Below the pieces are notes generated by a model. It was not told the origin of the DNA. It ran no database searches and saw only the letters and a program-made list of their open reading frames with translations. A program made the position numbers and the translations under genes. Shown here one piece after another: positions 33,055-45,599 of a stretch of DNA of 64,000 nucleotides (position 1 is its first letter; every line of letters starts with the position of its first letter). Location of the stretch: positions 1 to 64,000 of the forward strand of contig RHPI01003129.1 in the NCBI GenBank assembly GCA_009103225.1, in the 5' to 3' direction. The DNA is from Chlorokybus atmophyticus (taxonomy: Eukaryota; Streptophyta; Chlorokybophyceae; Chlorokybales; Chlorokybaceae).

Positions 33055-36000
33055 ATGGTGGCTACACGTGCAACGCAATCTAGTTCACCGACACACGACG
33101 ACACAGAACGGCATGAGGTGAGTTGCAATCAAGCGTTGAACTGCTAGGTTAGCATGCATACAGTCTACCTATGCTGCCTACTAAAGTCTAGTGCTGCTTA
33201 CACTCTTGTGGGGTGTTGTGAGGGGACTCAGAGCTGGTGGTTAATCAGCCTGTAGTGCTGTGTGTACACCCTTTCATCACTGCCCCCTGTGTTGAGTTGT
33301 GGTGTTGATGGATGTGGTCCGCAGGAGTGCACTTCTGCTGGGGGAAAGGGAGGCGCCAGCGTGCGGTCTACACCCCCTCTGCCCCGTGTCCTCTGAAGCG
33401 TCATAGAGGGCGAGGCAAGCAGGTGCTGCATAGCTGTGTGGGCAGTGCCAGACGTAAAGGCATGCAATACATGAACTACAAGAGCGAGGGGATGCTGCTG
33501 ACGCTGAGTGTTGCTGTGGACAAGGTTAAAGCGGGCATGAGCTTGAGAATAGCAGCTGCAAAGCACGGACTCCCGCCTTCAACACTTTACGACTATGTGA
33601 TTTACCCACGGAAGTTGCAGCTTTCTCGTGGTCCAGGGAGAGCCCCCATGTTGACAGACGAGGAGGAGGAGGAGCTGGTGTAGTGGGTGCATTAGATGTC
33701 CAACTGCCACTATGCAGTGACGAGGCCTGCATTGTTTCGAAAGGTAAGGGTGCATGGTGCTCAGCTGTGGACATGTGTGCAGCAGCTGTGCCATAGTGAG
33801 ACTGACCTGCTGTTGGCATGTAGGTGGTGCACATGCTCGAGAGTGACCCAGCATGAAGGCTGCAGCGTTTTGGAGCTCGTGGAGTCCCTGGGTATCGCTA
33901 GCTGTGGCTCTTGATGAGTCGCCACCAGCTGGCATCTCGTGTGGCAGAGGGGTTGGATAGGCGCAGGTGGCAAGCCTGCACAAGAGACAACGTAACTGCG
34001 TTTTTTGACCTGTATGTCAAGACCTTGGAAGAGTTGGGGATTGAAGACCCCACGAGGATCTTTAATGCTAACGAAATCGGCTTTGAGCCCAATAATTTGG
34101 GTGAGTTCAGGTGCGTGCTTGGTTGTGCTCCTGATGTGGTAGGTACTAACTTTAACTCTGCAGGCACTGTTAAAGTTATATGCAAGAAGGGGTACAAGAA
34201 CCCCTACTACAATCAATGCGGAAGCCGTGAGCATATGTGGGTTGGATAGGCGCAGGTGGCAAGCCTGCACAAGAGACAACGTAACTGCGTTTTTTAACCT
34301 GTATGTTAAGACCTTGGAAGAGTTGGGAATTGAAGACCCCACGAGGATCTTTAATGCTGACGAAATCGAATTTGAGCCCAATAATGTGGGTGAGTTCAGG
34401 TGCGTGCTTGGTTGTGCTCCTGATGTGGTAGGTACTGACTTTAACTCTGCAGGCACTGTTAAAGTTATATGCAAGAAGGGGTACAAGAACCCCTACTACA
34501 ATCAATGCGGAAGCCGTGAGCATATGTGGGTTGGATAGGCGCAGGTGGCAAGCCTGCACAAGAGACAACGTAACTGCGTTTTTTAACCTGTATGTTAAGA
34601 CCTTGGAAGAGTTGGGAATTGAAGACCCCACGAGGATCTTTAATGCTGACGAAATCGAATTTGAGCCCAATAATGTGGGTGAGTTCAGGTGCGTGCTTGG
34701 TTGTGCTCCTGATGTGGTAGGTACTGACTTTAACTCTGCAGGCACTGTTAAAGTTATATGCAAGAAGGGGTACAAGAACCCCTACTACAATCAATGCGGA
34801 AGCCGTGAGCATATGTCTGTCATGGCGTGTGTTAGTGCAGCAGGGCAGTGGATGCCACCTATGTACATCCTGAACGGCACTCGCTACACAGGCAATTACC
34901 TCAAGCATGCACCATATGGATCTACCATGCGAATGCAGGAGAATGCATATATGACCATTGACATCTTCGCGGACTGGTTCGAAGGTATTCTCAAGTTCAT
35001 ACCTGGAGGCGTGTCGGAGGACAATCCTGTGCTGTTGCTGCTTGACGGACACTCTTCACAAATGAACCCTAGTCTGCTTGAGCTTGCCAGGTCAAGGGGA
35101 GTCCACATGTTGACATTCCCCCCTCACATGACGCACCTGATGCAGGTGAGAGTGTGAGCGCATGCAATGCTTGCATGGACTGCCAGTCAAGATGCACTGA
35201 CTACCTGTGCTGCGCAGGTGCTTGATGTGAGCTGCTTTTGCTCCTTGAAGGAGCATTACCGCCAGGCATTCCTTGAGTGGCGAGTTGAGGAACCAAACAG
35301 CCCCATCACTAAGTTGCAATTTGTGAAGCTGACCGCAGAACCTTTCCTGCTGGCTATGGATCCGCGCAACATTGTCAATGGCTTTCGCAAGACAGGTTAG
35401 TTGACAACTTGACACCAGTCGTGATGCAACCTGTGTGCATGCTGCATTGCTGAAAGTGTGACATTGTAGACCACTATGCTCTCTTTTGTGGTGCGTGTGC
35501 TGCACTTGTGTGCATATTGGCTCACATACCTGTGGCAACATCAGGAGTGTGGCCAGTGGACATCCACGCGCTGGACAGCAAAGTCCCCGAGATGCCAAAG
35601 CCAACAGCTGAAGAATGCACGCCCGACCTGGCTCATGCTCAAGTCCAGCATGATTCGGTGGACCTGCACTTGATGGTGACGGAGTGCCTGCCAACTCAGA
35701 CAACGAGGACTCTGATGCAACCGAAGACGAAGACTTCAGCTGTGACAAGGAGAATCAGCCCCCCCCTACAAGCCCACCTGTTCAACATGCCATCAACAAC
35801 ATCAGCAATGTGAACACTTTGGACAACCATGCACTCAGGAACAGCAACAACAACAACATCAACATAAACATCAACAGCGGTGAAAACACCTCCGCTGGCA
35901 ACATCAACATTGACATCGCACCTCCACAAGGTGGGGGCGCGGGCTGGAAGACGAAAGCACCACATTTGCCAGACTCTGTGGTTCTGACTTCACAAGGCTA

Positions 36001-36526
36001 CATCAACATGTTGAACGTCAAGAAGGCAGAGGCGGAGCGGAAGAAGGAGGCCATTGCTGTTCGAAAGCAGCAGATTGCTAATAAACGTGTGGACGTTGCC
36101 AGGAAGAAGGAGGCCGCTGCCCTTGACAGACAGGTTGCCAAGTCGAAGAAGGCGCTGCTGGATCTGCAGAAGCAGGAAGCAAAGGCAGCCAAAGAAGCTG
36201 CCAAGCAATAGAAGCTGTTAGCAATGCAGCAGGGCATTACCTGTGCTGAACCAACACACATACGCACATGGGCTGGCTTAAGGCCGGTGGTCATTGACTT
36301 GGAGACACAGGGTGTGGATGCCATCCACTACGACAACCCACTGGCTGGTCTCACCCCCATGGCCAGCCCACCAGGCAGTCTACAACCAGTGTGCTGGCAG
36401 TCGATGTCACCCACACCTTCAGACATGCAAGCTGCCAACCGCGCAGTGGAGGCAAGCCTCACAACAAGCATGCCAGCCCTGATACTGCTCAACCTTAAAG
36501 CCACAGCCAGAGGCCTACCACGATAG
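33055..36526 (+). pseudogene. pogo/Tigger-like transposase with introns, broken
   Basis: Likely exon 1 at 33055-33117 (MVATRATQSSSP..., donor GTGAGT). A psq-type HTH at 33470-33640 (MQYMNYKSEGMLLTLSVAVDK, IAAAKHGLPPSTLYDYV). EEELV is followed by TAG (33680) and another TAG (33692) before MSNCHYAVTRPALFRK, donor at 33744. Then the core start GLDRRRWQACTRDNVTAFFDLY...DPTRIFN.DEI in a 289-bp triplication, second Asp in LLLLDGHSSQMN (35030-35060), intron 35147-35216, third Asp in MQVLDVSCF, intron 35396-35544, GVWPVDIHALD. A +1-type shift near 35690 leads to an Asn-rich linker and a long Lys/Ala coiled coil ending at TAG 36209; the frame stays open to TAG 36526. It would excise and insert the element at TA. 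Two nonsense codons, the frame-breaking triplication and the shift make it a pseudogene. Confidence 0.75.
33952..34818 (+). repeat. 289-bp tandem triplication in the transposase
   Basis: Units start at 33952, 34241 and 34530 (GTTGGATAGGCGCAGGTGGC). The length 289 is not a multiple of three, so each copy shifts the frame by one. Units 2 and 3 look identical; unit 1 differs at several sites (NANEIGF against NADEIEF, NNLGEF against NNVGEF, TNF against TDF). Confidence 0.92.
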
Positions 36527-36754
36527 TTAGACAATGGCTTAAACATGTACATAGACATAGGCTACCTTAAAACCAAAAAAAGCACAGTCCAACACTGTGC
36601 AACACACCCGCTGTGCATGCATGCAAGTGCAATGCACATGCAAGTGCAATGCAATCGCAGTGCATGCAAGGCAATGCTGTCAACAGTGCGAGCAACACAC
36701 AAAGTCTGTGCATACACACAACCTGTCAAGACACACACACAACCTGTCCCCCCC

Positions 36755-36757
36755 NNN
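36755..36757. other. Assembly ambiguity (3 N)
   Basis: Three N after CCCCCC within the transposon's 3' non-coding part. Confidence 0.95.
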
Positions 36758-36975
36758 CAACAAGCAGAACTGTGCATGCATGCATGCAACCCACAGTGAT
36801 GTCTCAAGCCTGCTCACATGTGGGCCACACGATGTCGTCGGTGGGCAACATGGGACCCACATCATGCCAAGTCCCTTGCACATAAACGCTACCCAGCTTG
36901 AGCAACACCCTACAGAACCTGTCTCACACACACACAGACGATCACACACAACAACACAATGACCTGAATAAGCAA

Positions 36976-37007
36976 CAGCACACGCACACGCACACGCACA
37001 CGCACAT

Positions 37008-37038
<31 letters not shown>

Positions 37039-37065
37039 TGCACACACACACACACACACACACAG
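36976..37065. repeat. CACACG / GCAC / CA microsatellite
   Basis: CGCACA repeats turn into (GCAC)n and then (CA)n, ending at CAGGGGC, inside the 3' non-coding part of the DNA transposon. Confidence 0.85.
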
Positions 37066-37600
37066 GGGCAAGAACAGAGAGGCAACTAGCTGGCACACGC
37101 GCTAGAACCATGCATGCACCTGTAGGCGATGAAGCGGCGGGTAAGCGGCTGGTTGACAGCACCACAAGACTCTCTACAGCGCCGGCGCCGGCGCTGGGCG
37201 GGCTTTAGACAGCAGTGCCAGCAACCTCGCCGCCCAGAGGTCGCAAACCCTAGTGGTTTGATGGGTTTTAAGGCGTGGCGTGCTGATAAGTGTCAACACA
37301 ATACCCTGCCACAGGCGGAGGCCTGTCAGAGGCCAAAACACCGCCACAATCGGCTGCCAAGCAGCCAATTTGCCTAGTCCGAAGTTAGGCAAACTTCACT
37401 TTTCAGCCCTTTTCACACACACCCCACTTTGAGCGGGTGGTGATAGCGCCATACTTATCCGTTAAGCGAGCTTAATAGCTCATCGCAACCGTCAACAGCT
37501 CACCTTTTCAACGAGCCATCATGCGTCGTAAACGGTCAACTATGCCGTACGCCACAGCCTATCGTTCAAAAGATTTCCGAAGTATAGGCAAAACACCCTA

Positions 37601-38384
37601 GCGCCTACTTTAAGTTCTTACGAATGCCGCAAGAAAAGAAAGCAGCGATCCAACGCCCTTTGCTGCAGGCGTACCAGTCTACCGCGCGCTACGCCTACCA
37701 CAGCAGCTGCTGGCCACGGTCCCTACCTTGGGCGCGGGGCCGCGGGGGCACGCACCGGCCGATCTTGATCTTGTGCGGCCCGCTGCTATGCCACCGTTCG
37801 ATGGCATGTCCCCCTCTGACATGTATGACGCATCTCGCGGCCGCAATCTAGAGACCCAGCAAGCTACTGTGTGCGCTGATTGCCTGCGGAGACCTCAGTT
37901 CCAAGGCCTACGCACGTACGCCGCTGCATGGATTGGTCAGCACCCAGCGGGCCGCGCAGGCTTTAGTACCTAGAACCTAGGCTACCACTTATGAGTCATA
38001 GTCTGTGACAGTAGCACTGTCGCTGAATGCTGACAAGGCTGGCGGCGGCATGCTCGCGATTGTGTGACACAAGTTGTGTCAGCTGTGCCGCAGCAGGCAC
38101 TTGGGACCCTCACACATGAAATTTTGACGCAAATGTCCCGGTCCATTGCGCACACTCCACGTTCAGCACCAGTAGCGGTAGGCCTAGGTACTTAAAGTGA
38201 AACCTTAACGGATTTGCCTTGGCAGTATGTTGTATTTTATTGTGGTATTTTCTTGTTTGGGTTGCCAGAGTCGTAGCTGACTTTGAAAGCTGAGCAGCCG
38301 CTGCCTGGCCTTGCATCGCTGCTGTAAGTTCTTCGATCTCGCTGCGACGGCGGTGGTGGTCTATCAGGCCACAGCGGCGGCAGC
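37601..38384. other. Spacer between the transposon and the next gene
   Basis: An open frame near 37735-37973 (ADLDLVRPAAMPPFDGMSPS...CADCLRRPQFQGLRTYAAAW, ending TAG) looks somewhat protein-like but has no recognised family, start or partner exon. Nothing else supported. Confidence 0.35.
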
Positions 38385-40698
38385 ATGACGAGCAGCAGCA
38401 TGTGCTCGCTACCTCGCCGCCGCCCGCGGTTTGCCATGCCGCCGACGCTGTGGCTGTTGCTGACCAACCTCCTGCTCCTGGCGGGCGCCTTGCCACGGAC
38501 AACGGCGCAGGACAACACCGCTGGCAGGTACCACAGGCGGTGCCACAAAGCATGCATGCTGCATGTTGTACGTCTGCTCAGGTCGGTGATGTGCGACATT
38601 GCACGTTTACTCGACAGCATTTATTATTCATGACGAACATGCTTGCCCTGTTTGCAGCACATGTGCGGCGGTGCTGAGTGCAGGCATCTACAACGTGATC
38701 CAGACCTCCAACTCCTCCTACTCCTACAACAGCTTCCATTCGTCCATGTGCAGCTTCTCATCAAGCTACACGTATACGCAGGTGTGTGCACGGTTTTGCA
38801 ACTCTTGCATGGCTTGCCTGGCTAGCCGCCACTCTGGCCTGCACATGCGCCTCACTGCAATCCTTTGAGCACACCTATGTTCTGCACATATGGGTTGTAA
38901 GCATGCACTGCTGGAACCAACTTTCAATACGAGTGCTGACCTGACGTATCCCTCTTGTCATCTGATGACAGTACTTGTCGGAGATACGGACAGGAAGCAC
39001 CACAACCACCGCCTTCACTGCCAATGCAAATGCGCATGTCTTTGGCATCTTCTCAGGTGGTAGGTTCTTGTTTGTTCCTTGGAGTGTGCGTGCATCATTA
39101 CTCTGTGGTTGCTTGGCCGCAAGTTTCCGCAACCCGTACATGGGCTGTCTTTCTCATGTTGCATACCCGCCATGCGCATGGACTGTTGATAACATTGCCT
39201 GCAAACTTGTACGCTTGCGTCTGCTGGTGCCAGGCGGGAGTGGCTCATACACGCGAACTGAGATGACGGAGCAGCAGTTCACAACATACATGTCTGCAGT
39301 GACAGCGTACCAGAGCAGCCAGTGCGGCAGCTCTTCTGGCATTGCTATAGGCGACAGCACAGTCACCACGCTGCAAAGGTGAGTAGTAGTGTACATGTAT
39401 TTGTTCATCTGATATACATTCTTGCCCATCACGTTACTGAGTCAGGGCAGGCGCTAGTTGCAACTTCTATAGCAAAATCGACTGGTGAGTCTCCAGTTTC
39501 TTACAGTCTTGTCTGCTGCTGCAGAATCATTGAGCCGGCGGTGATGAACGCATACATCGCGTGCCTGCAGCTCTACACCGGCGGCGTGCGTATCCGTCAG
39601 ACATCCGGCGTTGGTTCGACCAGCGTTGCTCTGGACGTGCGCTTCATCCCCACAGAGCCGGGAGCCGTTGCGTACATCACGGGCGTGATCATCTCACCCG
39701 CAAAGAGTGCTTCCTGCACGCTGCTCGGCCCCAACGCTGCGCCCCGCACAAACATCAGCCAGATCCGCTTGCAGCCCAACGCAGTGTATTCTGTTGTGTG
39801 CGTCGCATCGTCCTCCACTGTGAACGCACGCGGCGCGACGGATATCTTCGTCTCCACCTCCATCGGCGGCACGTACCGCGCGATCCTCTTTCGCACGCCG
39901 ACCAGCTCACAGGTGGCGCAGGTAGAGCAGAAGATCAACTCCCTCGCCGCCAGCGTGGACGACCTCGCCAACGTGCTCTTCACCAAGTTGTACCGCAGCA
40001 ACTTGCGCCTGGTGGCTCTTGAGAACAGGGTGCCCACACTGACCTCCGGCGTGCAGCAGCTGCAGCAGCGAGCCAACGACATTGAGGCCGCGCAGGGCCT
40101 CCTCTCTACCAAGGTAGATGTGGTGGCGCCCTCCCTCGCCAACGTGCGCAACCTCTTCGAATCGGGTTCCGGCTCTTTCTGCGTCATCATGAAGGGCAGT
40201 GTTTGTCCAGCAGGCTGGGTGCAGGGCTCCATGTCTCATCGCTACGCTTCCCCGCCTGCGTGGATAAAGCGAACCTCCACCGCGGGCAACATGGGCTTCT
40301 TTGTGCCCAGCGATAGCGGGCAGATGAGCAATGCCACCCTCACCAATTGCAGGGTGACAAGCGTACTGGACCCTAGCAGACCATGTGATGTCGATCGTGG
40401 GTGTCCCTACAAAGATGCATACACATGTGACCAAAGCGCCCCCACCATCAATTTGGACCTCCGTCAACCCTCAGCTGTTGACACACCTGTGTATTCTGGA
40501 GACTCTCGTGTACTTCAATATGAAAGACAGCCAGTGTTTGACTTCTACTTGTTTGGAGGAGCCACTCATGGCATTACCCCCGGCGTGCAACGATCTGGTC
40601 CTGACACCCTCCCCGCACACGAGGAGCCACAGCTCTGGCAAGTTATCAACACCTGCTGCTACGGTAGCGCGCCCGACAGCTTTCAAGGTGTTTATTAA
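38385..40698 (+). CDS. Secreted coiled-coil protein of unknown family (5 exons)
   Basis: Exons 38385-38527, 38658-38781, 38972-39056, 39234-39378, 39525-40698, giving 556 residues ending at TAA. The N-terminus is MTSSSMCSLPRRRPRFAM followed by a hydrophobic stretch LWLLLTNLLLLAGALP ending TTAQ, a signal peptide; Met 1, 6 or 18 could start it. Next a Ser/Thr/Tyr-rich part (TSNSSYSYNSF), then a beta-rich region with IACLQLYTGGVRIRQTS and IFVSTSIGGTYRAIL, a coiled coil at about residues 295-375 (VAQVEQKINSLAASVDDL, LENRVPTLTSGVQQLQQR), and a Cys-containing C-terminus (CVIMKGSVCPAGW, NTCCYGSAPDS). The coiled coil suggests an oligomeric surface or matrix protein (inference). Intron 39057-39233 is itself an open, in-frame 177 nt, so retention would add 59 residues. 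AATAAA occurs at about 40788 and 40826. Confidence 0.75.
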
Positions 40699-40859
40699 GC
40701 TATGCTACCGAACATGAGTACCAGCTAGGGAGAACAGCATTGGCCTGATGTCAATCCGTCTAGAGTTGCTGGTTTGTGCAAACGTTGGAATAAAGTCGTC
40801 TTTGTCTAGGTGAACCTTCTGGTAAAATAAAGTGTCGAGTCTACTCTATAAGCAGCATA

Positions 40860-43800
40860 GCTTGGTCACTCACAGTCTGACGCTGTCATTCTCCTGTCTT
40901 GCGCCCGAGGCATTGTCCAAGGCTTGGTGAGCGGCCACAAGCCCACAATTTGAGGTCGATGACAGCCTTGCTGCATCATGCGGCAAGGCTCCTTGACGTT
41001 AAAGTTCAAGGTTAAGCCCCTCCACTCACGCTCCATGTACAGGTGCAAGTACACACACATGCACATACACGCGCTCTCTTGCACAGAACCAACACAAATA
41101 TGCGCATACACGCACCAGCTCTCTCGCAACATGCAATCCTTGTCCGCCAAGCGCTTTGCTCTGCAAGCAAATCACTTCAAGCACTTCAAAACAAATCAGT
41201 CCCACTCTAGTACTGCAACTAGTACTGTGACCATAGCAGAACAACAGTGTTCACAAGATGACGTGCTGTGATGTGTTTATGCCAGCGTTGACACAGACTG
41301 TGAACCTTACATGTCATTGTTGTTCTGGTCAACTGCGCCAGCGGCTAACTGTGCGCGGGGTACCGGTGTATTTTGGTATACAGCTTCCAATGCAGAAACT
41401 TTGTCGGCTCTCCCTGCCAATGGCTGTGCCAATGCCATGGGGATAAACCTTCTGCACGCCTAGAAGGGGGAGTGTACAAAAGTTGGAGTGCTGATAAGAC
41501 CGTATGCATGGGGTCATAAGCATGAGGCATGCATGTTGTCATGCACACGCCGCAAGCAAGCAGTCACAGTGCTATTTCACCACCTGGCTAGGTACTTCGA
41601 ACGCACTAAGTTCCACCACTTGGCTACCCCGTTAGTCATGCATGCATGACTGTATGTTCCATTACCACCTGCAGTTGGCAGCAGCAGCAGCATCAGCCAA
41701 TGTTGCACGGTCGTGCAGCGGTATGAGAGTACGAGCATGAGCATGCAGCGTGTGAATGCGCCCTCTCCTGTCTCTTCGCCTCCTCCTCTCCCTTCCCCTC
41801 TCTCGCCTCCTCCTCTCTCGCCCGTCTCTCTCGTCTCCCGCCACGTCCGTCTCTCTTGCTGGCGACGCAGCAACCCTTGTTGAGGGAGGGTCCCTCTGCT
41901 CCGCCTCTCTGCCTTGCCCTGTCTCCTTGGGTGCGTAGTGCCAGCCCGCACTGCATGCAGTAGTAGCGGCGCTGTTCTGTCTCCAATAGACAAATCACCC
42001 TGTTTCACTGGTGCATTACCTCGCCTCTTTGGCTTGTTGTGTAAAGCAAACTTGACAGATAGCATTGATATTATCGGATACACAGGGTTGATCAACAGGG
42101 TTCAAACCTGACACCTGCAATTCGCTGGAGTGCATCACCAAATTAGCCACACGCATTGATACGAGCATGCGCATCCACGCCGCAGGAAACTCTTCATAGT
42201 GCCATTGGTTCGGTTACGTTGGGCTGGGGTACAATGACAGTGGTTTCAGCAACCAACCCTCGCGTAACACGCCAAGCTCGCCTCCAGCCTGCTGCAAGCA
42301 GACTACAAGCTCCAGCAACAAAGACAACCACAAGACGCTTGCTAATCGATACCAGCTGAGCATTCACATGGTCGTAATACAACCAGACTTGACCGCAACC
42401 AGCTACACACTCAAACACAGAAAAGTAGATGATGCTAATGCTCAGCTGCCACAGCTCGATCAATCGTATGTGACAGAGCTGCAACGGTGCTCGCTGTGGA
42501 TCATACAGCACAAGCAGGCTCCAAGCCTTAGCACAAAAACCGGCAAGTCAGTAGTGCAGACGCTCACGCTACATAAACTGCGTAGCTGCTGATGGTGCAG
42601 GTAATTGGCAGATGCTATGCATGCTTGCATGTCTCTAACGGGGTGTTGGTGTTGGTAGTGTTAGTAGTGAAGGTAGATTAGGTCAGCCCGGTGGTAAACT
42701 ATTGAACAACTACGGCTACCTGCATGTTGTATGTTGTCTACACTCACATGTTTCCGTGCATACATACACCGCATTGCATGTACAAACTGCAGCGTGATGA
42801 CGGTGGCATTTTATGCAGTAAGGTGCATGAAAAGTGAGCAAGACAAGCATGAAAACTGCAAGTCACACGCACAGCTTCAGGCTCCAAGCGTGCAGTTGAG
42901 CTTGCAACGCTTGCCAGAGCTGCTCCCAGCTTGCTACACCGCTTCAGTAAGCTCGACCATTTGCACACTGCAAGGAGGTTCGACAGCGCCAGGACAACTG
43001 CAGCAACAGAGTTTGTCCAAAGTGCAAGCTAGCCAACCGCAAGTCTACAGCTGTTCACGTAAGAGCTGCAAGCTCCATGCTTCAGCTTTTGCATGGGCAG
43101 CAAGCAGCAGCATAGTCCACGCAAAAGGCTGCAGTAAAGCTGCCTAGACCTAAGTTACCACCTTACCAGGTTAAGCCATAAGTTCTGAGCCCATGCTGGT
43201 CTGGAGAGCGCGGCAGTTCTGCTCCACAGGCGGCAGTCGTAATCGGCAGGCAGGCTGCCGAATACGTCACTACGTATGCATGTGTGCAGCAGGGTAAACA
43301 CGCCTTGTGGCACAAGTGCTTGCCCCCATTTAAGCTGCACAATGCTAGGAAACGTCAGTGTGTTGGTACTGACAGCATTCTGCACTGCTGCGTTCACGCT
43401 CAACAAGCGCCGCACAGCATGCAGCAGCATGTATGTATGCACGCAACATTGAGCATCCAGGGCAACTACATGAAGTTGTTGTTGTTGCTGGGTTTTGCTA
43501 TTGACAGCAGGCTGAACTGGCTTACAGAACATCACAGTAGCTTGAAAAACGGTGTCCACCTCATAAGCTTTTCATCATAGGCTCATTGTGGGCACACGTA
43601 CCTCTTATCTTCAGTTCAGACACACACGTTCAGAAGCACACCTGGGCTCTCCTCTTGATGACAAATGACGCGACGAATTGACACAACAGCGCGGAGGACG
43701 CACGCAACACCAACACCAAGGCCTTCTTGATAATGTTGTCCATTAACCACACGAGTCTGGGGGGAGAGTTGCGAACTTCTTCCAATTCGTGGACGGTGTT

Positions 43801-45589
43801 GAGGGTGTTGAACAGCCAGAAACGCTGACGAGTGGTCTTCTTGTGGATGCTGCGCAGGAGGCTGTTGGGTGCGCCGATGCCCTTCAGCACGGTGACTGTC
43901 CAGTGCCTTGTGTATATGGCTAAGTCGTAGGAATGTCACTTATGTGTGTGGCCGTCACCCATGCCCAGCACGCCTCTCGCTTCCTGTGCAACAAAAAGCC
44001 CACGCACCTGGAGAAAATGACTCGTCGTGTCCGCTCCCTAGCACACACTATGCACACAGGCTAAAAGTGGCATGCACATGCGTTTTTAACAGACCAGCAC
44101 GCATGTGCTGGCTGGCTTTTCATCCAAACACGTCATTGATATATTCAAGCGGTATAACAAGAAGTCTATGGCCACCATTGTCATCGTGCTCAGCATGATG
44201 CAGTACATATGGGGCATGAACTCTCAGTTGCGTGCACTACTTGCGTTGCTCACCTGAGCAGACCACATGTGCCGTGCGTTGGTCTGTGCAATGTTGACGG
44301 TCGACCGCGATGAATCTGGCGGTCGACTGGCGATCGACCGGCTTGATTTCACAGCTGAACCGCTATTGAACACAATCGCTAAATTACAAGGCTGACTTTC
44401 ACCGGTCAAATCTATAAAAAGGATAGACAAAAGCTCCCCTCCTATACTTGAGTTGGCTCACTTGTAACAACTATATGTGAGCCACAAGTTGTTCAATTAT
44501 AATTGTATATGAGCTATACATAATTAGCTAGTTTATAACAAATTATATTATAATATATAAAGGTTTTAGAATTGCTTAAAAGGCGTATCATACCCTCTGG
44601 CGTAATCAATCTAAATTACCCCCGTGCGTTTTCCAACTCATCTTGTACGATGGGTGTCTTAAAGTAGCATTTGAACAAATAATGAGCTACGATTAGCGAG
44701 CATGCTCTTGAACTCATTGCATTGTTTTGACGGAATTAGTGAATTGCATGTGCATTGTAAAGGATACACTTGTGAGCACAATCTTCTCGGCTTGAATTGG
44801 CTTAGATAAAAGGCTCTTTGGAGGAGAGTTTTCTCAGTTAACTTCTCATCTTCACCTCATTTCCACAGTACTGAAGCAATGGATATCCAAATATGCCAAC
44901 TAGCGATCGTATCTGTCAATCATATCTTCGTATTGTCATGTGCAATGTATATGACCCTCACCTATAAGGCCATCCGTATATTTGCGTAATCAACATCGCG
45001 ATTACGCAAATATACGGATGGAAACCCCCAAAAATGGATAAACCAAAAATCATGATGCAAATGATGAATAAAACACATAAACAACGTGTGCATCTACGTC
45101 TGCACTTGGCGTGAAGTGCAGTGTGCGGGTGTGAGTGAGTGCAAGTGGGTGGATGCAGTGTGTGCAGTTTTACGTGTCAGTTAATGACCGCTGTCGCATT
45201 GAATATGGCGATTGAACTACTATGGCACGCAGAAAAAGCCGCTGCCATAGCAGAAGCCATGCATCTCATATATGTCTAAGAATCAGTATAAGTTTCAACT
45301 GCACTAATGTATGAGGATAAAAGGCCGATGCATACTCATACTCAATAGTGTTATGAGTATTACGAGATGTAAAGTATTGGATATTTTGGTATTGCTCTGT
45401 ATGTGTTGTGCAATGGCTACCATTGCTGCTGTCGCTATCGCTTCTGTGAATATTAACGTAGTGCTATGAAGGCTTTATGGAGGGTGTCAATGCATGCAGC
45501 GAATGCTTAGGGCTCATCATGCAGAACTTAGCCATGGCCAAATTCATATGCATATTGCCATGTCAGTGAAGCCGAAATGATGGCTATAG
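40860..45589. other. No supported gene; possible decayed coding pieces
   Basis: Many overlapping short frames, none with a domain I recognise. The most protein-like is minus-strand 43630-43890 (GIGAPNSLLRSIHKKTTRQRF... LVWLMDNIIKKALVLVLRAS), perhaps one exon of a dead gene. A C/T-rich stretch lies at 41757-41860, and 44400-44900 is AT-rich. Confidence 0.4.
44970..45021. repeat. Perfect hairpin, 21-bp arms, 10-nt loop
   Basis: Arms 44970-44990 and 45001-45021 (from CCATCCGTATATTTGCGTAA) are exact reverse complements around CAACATCGCG. Confidence 0.9.
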
Positions 45590-45599
45590 TAAGGTTCCC

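Larger units (their letters stand above)
32490..37598 (+). mobile_element. Full-length pogo/Tigger-like DNA transposon (5.1 kb)
   Basis: The left end GGGTGTTTTGCCCTAACTTC (from 32490) and the right end, read inward on the minus strand, GGGTGTTTTGCCTATACTTC (to 37598), form terminal inverted repeats of about 25 bp with few mismatches. Both are flanked by TA (32488-32489 and 37599-37600), the target duplication of the Tc1/mariner-pogo superfamily. A second copy of the inner motif TTGCCTAACTTCGGAC lies at about 32516-32532 and, inverted, at 37378-37394. The interior encodes a psq/CENP-B-type HTH and a DDD transposase on the plus strand. The transposase is broken, so this copy is not autonomous. 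Confidence 0.85.

Noticed and set aside
39597-40467. Minus-strand frames of about 200 codons opposite the coiled-coil gene
   Set aside because: Shadow frames; the plus strand has splice sites, signal peptide and coiled coil.
41577-42095. Minus-strand 172-codon frame
   Set aside because: Its middle is a translation of a C/T-rich low-complexity stretch (Glu/Arg/Gly); no domain.
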